Source: Candidatus Schekmanbacteria bacterium (GTDB lineage Bacteria > CSSED10-310 > JACPHN01). From it: a DNA stretch of 11,861 nucleotides. A model generated the notes under the pieces. That model made no database searches and was not told the origin of the DNA. It was given only the letters and a program-made list of their open reading frames with translations. Position numbers and translations under genes: made by a program. Below, piece by piece: positions 1-6,680 of this stretch (position 1 is the stretch's first letter; each line of letters begins with the position of its first letter). Location of the stretch: positions 1-11,861 of the forward strand of contig JACPHN010000165.1 of NCBI GenBank assembly GCA_016188575.1, in the 5' to 3' direction.

Positions 1-510
1 GGTAGCCGAGCACGATCCCCTCGAACTGCCGGTTGCCGACCTCGCGGTGGATGACGATGGCCTGCTCATGGAGCTGCCGCGCCTCCTCCATCCGGCCCTG
101 GGCCTGGTGCAGGGTGGCGAGGTAGCCGAGCGCGTTCGCCTCGCTCGGCCGGTTGCCGACCTCGCGGAGGATGACGAGGGCCTGCTCGTAGAGCTGCCGC
201 GCCTCCTCCATCCGGCCCTGCTCCCGGTGCAGGGTGGCGAGGTTGCCGAGCACGATCCCCTCGCCCGGCCGGTTGCCGACCTCGCGGAGGATGACGAGGG
301 CCTGGTCGTAGAGCTGCCGCGCCTCCTCCATCCGGCCCTGCTCCTGGTGCAGGATGGCGAGGTTGCCGAGCACGTTCCCCTCCTCCCGCCGGTTGCCGAC
401 CTCGCGGTGGATGACGAGGGCCTGCTCGTAGAGCTTCTGCGCCTCCTCCATCCGGCCCTGCTCCCGGTGCAGGATGGCGAGGTTGCCGAGCGCGTTCCCC
501 TCGCCCCGCC
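1..510 (-). repeat. Tandem 120-bp repeats encoding 40-residue TPR units
   Basis: Four near-identical 120-bp units (1-120, 121-240, 241-360, 361-480) plus a partial fifth to about 510 lie inside the kinase gene. Each encodes a 40-residue TPR with the core GRMEEARQLYEQALVI and a linker like REVGNR..EG.VLGNLA. Neighbouring copies differ at only a few bases, so the array probably expanded recently by duplication or is kept uniform by gene conversion. The array continues past the left edge, so the copy number is unknown. Forty-residue TPRs of this kind usually form peptide-binding superhelices. Confidence 0.93.
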
Positions 511-3019
511 GGTCGCCGATCCCGCGTGCCTCCGCGAGCGCCTTCCCGAGCACGACTCCGGCTTCGGGCAGCTGTCCGAGGACGCGGAGGACCTGGGAGG
601 CGAGCTCCCTTCGCGCCTCGATGCTCTCGGCCGTTGGTTCCTCGATGAGTGCAAGGTACGCCTCGAACAACGGTACCGCCGCCGCGAGGGTCCACCGCTC
701 CCTGGCCTGCCGCGCCGCTGCGAGGAAGCATGCCCGGGCCTTCCCCCGCTCACCCGCCGCTCGCCAGTGCCGGCCGAGCTCCGCGAGGTGATGCTCCCGG
801 TCCGCCCTGTGGAGCGCCTCGATCCCCTCCGCCGCGGCGCGGTGCAGGGCCGGGCGCCGGCCATCTTCGATCCGCTCCTCCGCGACCTCCCGGATCTTGT
901 CGTGCACGAACCGCAGCTCACCGGCGGCGCTCTCCTCGAGGACCTGCCGCCGGACGAGCTCCCCGGTCGCCTCGACGAGGTCCTCCTCCTCGAGGCGTGT
1001 CATCTCCCAGAGGAGGAGCACTCCGGCCTCTCTCCCGATGACGGCCCCCGCCTCGATGAGCCTTGCCGCCGCCTCGGAGAGCCCCGCGAGCCGCCGCCCC
1101 ACGAGGTCCCGCAGAGACCGGGGAATCGGGAGCTCTGCGTAGGTCTCCTCGGTCACCTCCGTCTCCTCGACGGCGACCTCCCACTCTCCACGGACGTTCC
1201 GGAAGAAGACTCCCTCCTCCACGGCCAGACGGAGGTACTCGGCGGCGAAGAACGGGTTGCCTTCCGAGTGCCGGGCGAGGTATCGGGAGAAGAGCTCGGG
1301 CGGCGAGGAGAGCGCGAGCATGTCGCCGACGATCCCCGCGACCGCTCCTTCGGCGAGCCGGTCGAGCACGATCCGGCGGATCCCCGGCGTCTCGATGAGC
1401 TCCCCGAGGTCCTCCCCCACCTCCTCGGTGCGGTAGGTCCCGAGCACGGCGAGCGGCACGCGCTCCAGCCGCCCGCTCCGGAGGAGGAAGGCGAGGACGT
1501 CGAGCGAGAGCACATCCGCCCACTGGAGGTCGTCGAGGACGAGGAGGACCTCCTCGTCCGCGGCGAGGGCCTCGAAGGTGTCCGCGAGATAAGTGAGGAT
1601 GCGCAGCCGGGCCGCATCCCCCGTGAGCTCTGCGGGCTCGGGATGGGACTCCTGCCCCGGGAGTCCGGCGAGGGCCGGCTCGAATATCGCCAGGAGCTTG
1701 CCGCGGCGGCCGAGGAGCCGGTCCGTCTCCTCGCACCCTCGCTCCCGGCACCGGTCCGCGATCGCCTGGAGCGGTTTGCGGAACGGCTGCAAGGCGCTCC
1801 CACCCACGTCCAGGCACTCGCCGCCGAGGCCGAGCACGCCTCGCCCGAGCGCCTCCCGGGCGATCTCCGTGGCGAGGCGTGTCTTTCCGACCCCGCTCTC
1901 GCCCCCGAGCAGGGCGATCCCGCCCGCGCCATCCTCGAGCCGCTGGAGATGGCCGCGGAGGAGAGACATCTCTGCGGAGCGCCCGGAAAGCCCGGACCGG
2001 TAGAGGTACGCGCGAGGCGCCGGGCCGCGGTCCTCCGGACCCGCCTCCGCCCCGAGCTCCGCGAGGGCGCTCGCGACGACGTCCGCGTACCCGATCCGGT
2101 CCCGCGGGGCCTTGGCGAGCAGCCGGTGGACGAGCTCGTCAAGCGCCGCCGGGATGTCCTCGACGTGCTGACGCAGCGGCATGGGCGCGTGGAACTGCTG
2201 TGCACGGAGCACCTCGAAGGGCCCCGCGCCCGCGAACGGCCGGCGCTTCGTGAGGAGCTCATAGAGGATGCACCCGAGCGCATAGAGGTCGGCCCTGGCA
2301 TCGACGAGCTCGCCCCGGATCTGCTCGGGAGCCATGTAGGAGACGGTGCCGGCCATCCCCGCCTCGACCGAGAGCGCCTCCCGACTCGCCCCCCCTGCGA
2401 AGGAGGCGGCGAGGCCGAAGTCCACGATCACGGGCCGCCCGTCCGGCCGCACGAGGATGTTCTCGGGCTTGAGGTCACGGTGGACGATCCCCTCCCCGTG
2501 GAGGAAGGCCAGCGGCGCGCACAGCCGCCGGACGAGCGTGAGGATCGGCCCGAGCCGGCTCGGTGTCCGGGCTTCGGCCGGTGGCGGTGTCGGCGATGTG
2601 CGCGGACGATCCCAGCCGGACGAGTCATCGAGCGTCTCCTCGTTCCCGGCGAGCGATTGGGTCCACCAGTCATCCCGTCGCTCGGAGACCTCGCCGGCCG
2701 TCTCGAGGCCGGCACCGAGGCTCCCGGTCCAACGACGCAGCGTGACCCCTTCGGGGTGCTCCATCGCGTACCATGGCATCCCCTCGTGGAGCCCTTCGGC
2801 GACGATCCGGATGATGCCGGGGTGCCGGAGTCGAGCGAGCGCACGGATCTCCCGGCGGATGCTCTGGAGGAGCCCCGCGTCCGGGAGCCGGACGGTCTTC
2901 AGCGCGACGGTCTCTGCCGTCTCTGCGTGCTCGGCCCGGTAGACGACCCCCATGCCGCCCTGGCCGAGCGGCGCGAGGAGGCGGTAGGGCCCGATCCTGT
3001 CGGCTGAGTCGTATCGCAC
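1..3019 (-). CDS. Ser/Thr protein kinase fused to AAA-type ATPase and TPR repeats (3' end outside window)
   Basis: The frame is open from a GTG at 3019 to the window edge: at least 1006 residues and no stop seen. Residues about 8-285 are a Hanks-type kinase: glycine loop GQGGMGVV, VALK lysine K41, HRDLKPEN at 180-187, DFG at 200-202, then MAPEQ. Between the VALK strand and the HRD loop lies an extra Trp/acidic/Pro-rich stretch of about 60 residues (WTGSLGAG... to TPSRLGP), longer than usual. Residues from about 345 form an AAA_16/STAND-like ATPase with Walker A GGESGVGKT (372-380) and Walker B VLLVLDDLQWAD (Asp pair near 496-497). The C-terminus is 40-residue TPRs. An in-frame TGA at 3029-3031 means the start cannot lie upstream; GTG 3019 is the first candidate. 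The architecture resembles PknK-like/AAA-TPR kinases of Myxococcota and Acidobacteria: probably a cytosolic signalling kinase with a nucleotide-driven scaffold. Its link to the upstream cassette is only by orientation and proximity. Confidence 0.93.
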   Translation of the reverse strand, partial: MRYDSADRIGPYRLLAPLGQGGMGVVYRAEHAETAETVALKTVRLPDAGLLQSIRREIRALARLRHPGIIRIVAEGLHEGMPWYAMEHPEGVTLRRWTGSLGAGLETAGEVSERRDDWWTQSLAGNEETLDDSSGWDRPRTSPTPPPAEARTPSRLGPILTLVRRLCAPLAFLHGEGIVHRDLKPENILVRPDGRPVIVDFGLAASFAGGASREALSVEAGMAGTVSYMAPEQIRGELVDARADLYALGCILYELLTKRRPFAGAGPFEVLRAQQFHAPMPLRQHVEDIPAALDELVHRLLAKAPRDRIGYADVVASALAELGAEAGPEDRGPAPRAYLYRSGLSGRSAEMSLLRGHLQRLEDGAGGIALLGGESGVGKTRLATEIAREALGRGVLGLGGECLDVGGSALQPFRKPLQAIADRCRERGCEETDRLLGRRGKLLAIFEPALAGLPGQESHPEPAELTGDAARLRILTYLADTFEALAADEEVLLVLDDLQWADVLSLDVLAFLLRSGRLERVPLAVLGTYRTEEVGEDLGELIETPGIRRIVLDRLAEGAVAGIVGDMLALSSPPELFSRYLARHSEGNPFFAAEYLRLAVEEGVFFRNVRGEWEVAVEETEVTEETYAELPIPRSLRDLVGRRLAGLSEAAARLIEAGAVIGREAGVLLLWEMTRLEEEDLVEATGELVRRQVLEESAAGELRFVHDKIREVAEERIEDGRRPALHRAAAEGIEALHRADREHHLAELGRHWRAAGERGKARACFLAAARQARERWTLAAAVPLFEAYLALIEEPTAESIEARRELASQVLRVLGQLPEAGVVLGKALAEARGIGDRRGEGNALGNLAILHREQGRMEEAQKLYEQALVIHREVGNRREEGNVLGNLAILHQEQGRMEEARQLYDQALVILREVGNRPGEGIVLGNLATLHREQGRMEEARQLYEQALVILREVGNRPSEANALGYLATLHQAQGRMEEARQLHEQAIVIHREVGNRQFEGIVLGY

Positions 3020-3027
3020 GAGGAGCG

Positions 3028-3056
3028 ATCATAGGACGCCGGCCCTCGCGCGTCCA
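3028..3056 (-). promoter_or_regulatory. Possible sigma-70 promoter, near-leaderless, for the kinase gene
   Basis: On the minus strand, TGGACG (3051-3056; 4 of 6 matches to TTGACA) lies 17 bp upstream of TATGAT (3028-3033; 5 of 6 matches to TATAAT). The -10 box ends only 8 nt before the GTG start codon and there is no purine-rich ribosome site, so a transcript from here would begin at or almost at the start codon. This is a sequence match only. Confidence 0.4.
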
Positions 3057-3144
3057 CGCGCATCGCGCTCGCCATGGTGTAAGCCACATTCTGCCGACGC
3101 CGTTTCTTGGCACCTGATGTTCGCCAGGTGATCGGATTCTTTGG

Positions 3145-4098
3145 TCATGCGCCACTGGCCAACAGCAGCCCCTCGTCCGCCGCGCGTGACGATAGATTCG
3201 GTTCATTCGCCTCTGCAGCTCGCTCGCCAGCGGCCACTGGCAGGCACCGCCCACATCCAGGGCAGGCGCCGGTGCCGCGCACCAGATCTTCCAATCCCAG
3301 GCGGATCACCTGGCCGGGGCGTTGGATGCCGTAAGCCGGCCGGCCGCCGATTTCGGTGACCTGGTTGCCGCCGAGCAGGCACGTGGTTTTTTCGCGCAGC
3401 AGGCGGCGGAACCAGGGCGCGCGATCCAGTGGCGGCCGCAGCGCCTCCACGACGCACGCCGTCGTGACTGCGGCGAGCCGGGCGGTGTCCACGGGAGTCG
3501 CCGGCTCGGCGACCAGGTCCCGGTACGCCTGCTCGCGATCAGCCCCGGATAGCTCCTGATACAGAAACGAAGCCAGCTCGTCTCGCACCGGCGGCGGCGC
3601 CGCCGGTCCCGCCGCCAGGTGGCTCCGCAAGCAATGCAGACATGGCGTCCCGTGCTGCGGTAAGACGACATTGACTTCGAAGTACCGCGCTTGGGGGTAG
3701 GCCCACGCCACCACGTGCGGCACGCCCATGCGCCAGAGCACGCGGGCCAGCGGGCCCTGCTCGCTGGTGCCGGCGCTGAGCACGACGAGGTGCGGGCGGG
3801 CCCGCCTCAACACGGACCGGAAGTCGTCCAGACGTTCCGCATCGCAGGCCCGGTCGATGGCGAGCACCTCCGCAGGCGCGAGACGCCGGCGCAGAGCGAG
3901 CACCTTGCGCGTGCCGATTTCCGCAGTTCCGAACCACTGCCGGTGCGGGTTGAACACACTGACGCACCCGTTGTCGACCAACGTCCAGTGGCTGATTCTC
4001 CCCGCCAGGAGGCGGACGACCTCGCTGCCGACGCTGCCGCAGCCGACGACCATCACGCGCCGGGCTGCAGGTATGGCCGGGGGGAGTGTCGACGGCAT
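3145..4098 (-). CDS. ThiF/E1-like adenylyltransferase
   Basis: Predicted to adenylate the C-terminus of a small protein and pass it on as a thioester (317 aa from ATG 4098). Visible: Rossmann loop VVGCGSVGS (residues 17-25) and VDNGCVSVFNPHRQ (41-54), matching the ThiF pattern D-x-D-x-V-x3-N-x-x-RQ except that the second Asp is Gly. A basic G-T-R-K follows at 62-65. Two Cys pairs, CLHC (153-156) and CPGC (279-282, with C285), fit the structural zinc of ThiF-type E1s. The later Asp of the usual DCTDN-like motif is not obvious; SAGTSEQ stands in its place. C215 (TTACVVEAL) is one possible catalytic Cys, unproven. The start is uncertain: the frame is open to 4206, overlaps the JAB gene, and lacks a strong ribosome site. 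It is the last gene of the cassette. MoeB/ThiF of cofactor synthesis is less likely given the E2 and JAB neighbours. Confidence 0.88.
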   Translation of the reverse strand: MPSTLPPAIPAARRVMVVGCGSVGSEVVRLLAGRISHWTLVDNGCVSVFNPHRQWFGTAEIGTRKVLALRRRLAPAEVLAIDRACDAERLDDFRSVLRRARPHLVVLSAGTSEQGPLARVLWRMGVPHVVAWAYPQARYFEVNVVLPQHGTPCLHCLRSHLAAGPAAPPPVRDELASFLYQELSGADREQAYRDLVAEPATPVDTARLAAVTTACVVEALRPPLDRAPWFRRLLREKTTCLLGGNQVTEIGGRPAYGIQRPGQVIRLGLEDLVRGTGACPGCGRCLPVAAGERAAEANEPNLSSRAADEGLLLASGA

Positions 4099-5486
4099 CG
4101 GGCCGCTCGCCGTCGTCGCCCACCCACGTGATATGAGGCATTCTCCCAGCCCAGGAGGTCGCCGTGAGGCACGCCGAAGGTGACGCGTCGTCGACTGCCG
4201 TCCCAATCCACGTAGGCGGAGGCTCCGGGGCTCAGCAGCTCACCGGCGACACCGGCGTCGGCAAGGCCGCCGGGGAGGCAGGCTACCGGGAGGAAGCCGT
4301 TTTTCCAGGCGAGATGGGACTGTATAGCCTCTCGCTCGGTGCCACCGCCACCGCCACCGTTGTCCGCGGCCGGAAAAGCCCAGCGGTCTCGATCAAGCGG
4401 CCAGGTCGCAGGGCGCGCGGTCGCGGGTGCCACGAATCGCGCCACGCCACATCCCGCGAGCAGCTCGACCACCCGTGCGCATGCCGACAGGTTCTCGATC
4501 CGCACGGTCTTGTCGCTCAGGCCGAGGCCAATAACCGGCTGAACGCGGGAGAAATAATCCTGCGCGGCGGGCGAAGCCCCCTTCCCAGGGGGGGGCGGCG
4601 CCGGCGCAAGCACGCGAAGCAGCGCTTCCGGGTCCGTGGCGCCACGGGGCTCGAGCGGGGCCGCTCGGGTCGACCCCGCCGCGCTACCCCCGAGGTACAC
4701 CCGCGCACCGGAACGTGGAAAGTCGGGCGGAATGAGGAGCACCGCGCGCGCCTGTCGTGGGTGCGTGGTGACGATCCGAATCCAGCCGTCGAACAAGGCG
4801 TCCTCCTCGTAGGTCGCGCCCCGGTCGCGCAGCCCGGTGCGCAACCTCCGCAGAACACGAGCGGCATCCGGGCGCGACTCGTGAGGCGGCATCAGGCTCC
4901 GCGCGAGCGCCGCTCGCTCCCCGGCACCCTGCTCTCGCGCGGCGAAGCCGAGGTCCAGCACCGGGCCGACTTCGGAGGCGAGCGCAAATGCCTGCAGCTT
5001 CCAGCCCGGTGCGACCGGGTCGCGGCACGCTATCAGGCTCAGCGACAGGTCGAGGTTGCAAGCGCGATTGCGTGCGAGCAGGGGAAGCATGTGCCCCTCG
5101 ATATCCCCACCGGGTCCCGAGCTTGGCCACGTGGAGCCTTGGGCAAACGGATGGGAGTGAATGTAGCCGCAGGCGCGCAGCCGGGGATACCGGTCGAGCA
5201 AGTCCTGCACCTCGAGCCCGACGATTTCGTCGGTCGCCGCGCGCACGCACACCGCCGCCGCCCGGTTGATCTGGCGGTCAGGGGGCATCAGCACCACGCG
5301 CGCCACCAAGATCTCCGCAAGGTCTTGCAGCTTGATCATGGCACACGGGTTGCGGTCGGGGTTCCGCATGGTGAGCGCGATTGCCGGCACCAGTACGGCC
5401 TCGCGCGGGCAGACCCGGTCCAGCTCCGCGCACATCCGCGCGAAGGCAGTCGCGGCAATCTTGACTTCGGGGCGATGGGGAGTCAT
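4053..5486 (-). CDS. JAB/JAMM-family metalloprotease with long C-terminal extension
   Basis: Predicted zinc isopeptidase/deconjugase acting on a conjugated or immature small protein (477 aa). Residues about 8-200 match the MPN/JAB fold: conserved Glu candidate E29 (PREAVLVPAIAL) and HSHPFAQGSTWPSSGPGGD at 110-128. The canonical spacing is HxHx7Sx2D; here the Ser (122 or 123) and Asp (128) are displaced by a few residues, so the loop is enlarged but the ligands could be kept. Residues about 200-450 are unassigned. They include a Gly6 linker and a segment IGLGLSDKTVRIENLSACAR that faintly recalls a degenerate Rossmann domain (low confidence). ATG 5486 has AGGAG 8 nt upstream and follows the E2 stop by 24 nt. 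The last ~25 residues are Arg-rich with poor third-position GC, suggesting the true reading frame may change near 4120. Confidence 0.85.
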   Translation of the reverse strand: MTPHRPEVKIAATAFARMCAELDRVCPREAVLVPAIALTMRNPDRNPCAMIKLQDLAEILVARVVLMPPDRQINRAAAVCVRAATDEIVGLEVQDLLDRYPRLRACGYIHSHPFAQGSTWPSSGPGGDIEGHMLPLLARNRACNLDLSLSLIACRDPVAPGWKLQAFALASEVGPVLDLGFAAREQGAGERAALARSLMPPHESRPDAARVLRRLRTGLRDRGATYEEDALFDGWIRIVTTHPRQARAVLLIPPDFPRSGARVYLGGSAAGSTRAAPLEPRGATDPEALLRVLAPAPPPPGKGASPAAQDYFSRVQPVIGLGLSDKTVRIENLSACARVVELLAGCGVARFVAPATARPATWPLDRDRWAFPAADNGGGGGGTEREAIQSHLAWKNGFLPVACLPGGLADAGVAGELLSPGASAYVDWDGSRRRVTFGVPHGDLLGWENASYHVGGRRRRAARCRRHSPRPYLQPGA

Positions 5487-5510
5487 GGCATTGTCTCCTG
5501 CTCGTGGCGC

Positions 5511-6224
5511 TCAGCTCACGATCGCAAAGGCATTCTTCTTACCATTGGCGAAATTGAGCAGCTTGATGACATGGGCGTAGGCGCGTTGCTCGATCACCTG
5601 CCGGCACGTCATCTCCTCCCGCCAGTCGTTGGCCGCAAAAAGGCACATCTGGCCGTCGGACAGCAGGTGACACACATGGCTCGGCTTGGCTGGAGGCATT
5701 CCCCGGATGGTAAAGAACGTCGGGAGATAGCTCACCGCCACCGGCCGACTGGGGAATCCGGGCGGGTAGCTGGCCACCAGCGGCACGAGCAGGTAACTCC
5801 CGATTCCCTCCGCCCGCCCGACGGGATGAAGCTGCGGCGGGGAGACTAGCAAGCTGTCGCGCAGCTCCGACAGCGTGTCGACGCCGATGGGGGGCAACAG
5901 GCCGAACCAGGCGAGCGTCGCCCGCCCCGTCGGGACGCGCCGTCCCGGCTCCTTTTCGCAGGCCACACAGCGGAGCCCATGGCTGAAGACCAGGGTCGAG
6001 TCGCATGAGGGGCAAGGGATCCGGCGCAGGTCCTCGCTGACGGTAAGCACCCACCGGGGAAGATGTCGCTGCATTTCCTCCAGCTCGCGCCGCAACCTCG
6101 CGCCGCCATCTGGTCCCATGGGGTGGAAGCGCAGCGCGGCCGGCTCGTCGACGGCCCAGGTCTGATGCACCAGGGCGCCGCCGCGCCGCACGGGGAAAAG
6201 CTGACAAACCGCCGTCTCAGCCAT
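5511..6224 (-). CDS. E2-like (ubiquitin-conjugating fold) protein with zinc ribbon
   Basis: Predicted to carry the activated protein from the E1 as a thioester (237 aa). The C-terminal part has the E2 order of motifs: YPPGFPSRPVAV (153-164) for the YP..PP strand, HVCHLLSDGQMCLF (183-196) for the HPN...G.iCL active-site strand with C194 the likely catalytic Cys, then W201 and a helical tail ending QVIEQRAYAHVIKLL. Upstream, CPSC (71-74) and CVAC (86-89) form a zinc ribbon not found in canonical E2s. ATG 6224 is fixed by AAGGAGGT 6 nt upstream and lies 1 nt after the stop of the preceding gene, so the two are probably translationally coupled. The prokaryotic E2 families of the Iyer/Burroughs classification are the closest description I can offer; I cannot assign the subfamily. 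Confidence 0.8.
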   Translation of the reverse strand: MAETAVCQLFPVRRGGALVHQTWAVDEPAALRFHPMGPDGGARLRRELEEMQRHLPRWVLTVSEDLRRIPCPSCDSTLVFSHGLRCVACEKEPGRRVPTGRATLAWFGLLPPIGVDTLSELRDSLLVSPPQLHPVGRAEGIGSYLLVPLVASYPPGFPSRPVAVSYLPTFFTIRGMPPAKPSHVCHLLSDGQMCLFAANDWREEMTCRQVIEQRAYAHVIKLLNFANGKKNAFAIVS

Positions 6225-6225
6225 G

Positions 6226-6648
6226 CTACAACCTCCTTGGCGCGCCGGCAAACGTGGCCTGTTCGAGCGAGATGCGCGTCTTCGCTTCGGTCTTCTTGGG
6301 GCGATCACTGAGCAGATCCAGCTCCGGGAGGTTTGCCGCTGCGGCGCCCGCCGCGGGCGAACCGGTCTCGCCGTGACGCGCTTGCGCGCCATCTCCGGGC
6401 CGCACCGGGCTTCCGAGCGCCAACAGCACCGGCGCCCGGCCGCCCTGTGGGTCCTCCGGCGACGCCAGCTCGTAGACCCCGTCGCCGCGGTCCTCATGAA
6501 GCGCACCCGTGCCCGGGCATCGGCGCAGCGTCAGGCCGAGGTCCCGCGCCTGAACCAGCTCGCGCGCCACTTCGCAACACACACAGTATGCAGAAAAGAC
6601 GCCCACGGTTTTCCATTGGGCGGCGGTCATTCGGACGACTGCGGACAT
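6226..6648 (-). CDS. Small protein with CxCC...CxxTGxxH zinc-binding module
   Basis: 140 aa; no family recognised. Residues 22-25 read CVCC and 44-51 read CPGTGALH, followed by GVYELA. The same arrangement (CxCC, 15-19 residues, C-x2-[ST]-G-x2-H, then an aromatic and Leu) occurs twice in the neighbouring 425-aa protein, so this is probably a single-module relative binding one zinc ion. The remainder (about 70-140) is low in pattern, rich in Ala/Gly/Pro, and ends in APRRL with no Gly-Gly, so a ubiquitin-like role is not supported by its tail. ATG 6648 has AAGGAG about 6 nt upstream. It could be a zinc adaptor, or a substrate or partner of the E2 encoded 1 nt downstream; this is inferred from coupling only. 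Confidence 0.75.
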   Translation of the reverse strand: MSAVVRMTAAQWKTVGVFSAYCVCCEVARELVQARDLGLTLRRCPGTGALHEDRGDGVYELASPEDPQGGRAPVLLALGSPVRPGDGAQARHGETGSPAAGAAAANLPELDLLSDRPKKTEAKTRISLEQATFAGAPRRL

Positions 6649-6680
6649 GACGGTCTCCTTCCTCGTGTTTGAAAACGCCG

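Noticed and set aside
1-510. CRISPR-like array
   Set aside because: The period is 120 bp with no unique spacers, and it is in frame with TPR coding.
47-3007. Very long plus-strand open frame (986 codons)
   Set aside because: It is antisense to the kinase-AAA-TPR gene; its translation is repetitive Pro/Arg/Glu-rich with no domain, and GC-rich codon bias explains the openness.
3111-3130. Terminator after the E1 gene
   Set aside because: Only a 6-bp CACCTG/CAGGTG stem with an 8-nt loop and no T run on the minus strand; too weak to call.
3145-5486. Thiamine or molybdopterin cofactor genes (ThiF/MoeB with a JAB sulfur-carrier protease)
   Set aside because: No ThiS/MoaD-like carrier or cofactor biosynthesis gene is nearby, while an E2-fold gene is present.
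4164-5849. Plus-strand open frame of 561 codons
   Set aside because: Antisense to the JAB and E2 genes, which have clear motifs and ribosome sites; no recognisable domain.
6226-6648. The 140-aa protein as the missing ubiquitin-like modifier
   Set aside because: It has a zinc-type Cys/His pattern, a low-complexity tail and the C-terminus APRRL; no beta-grasp pattern or Gly-Gly.
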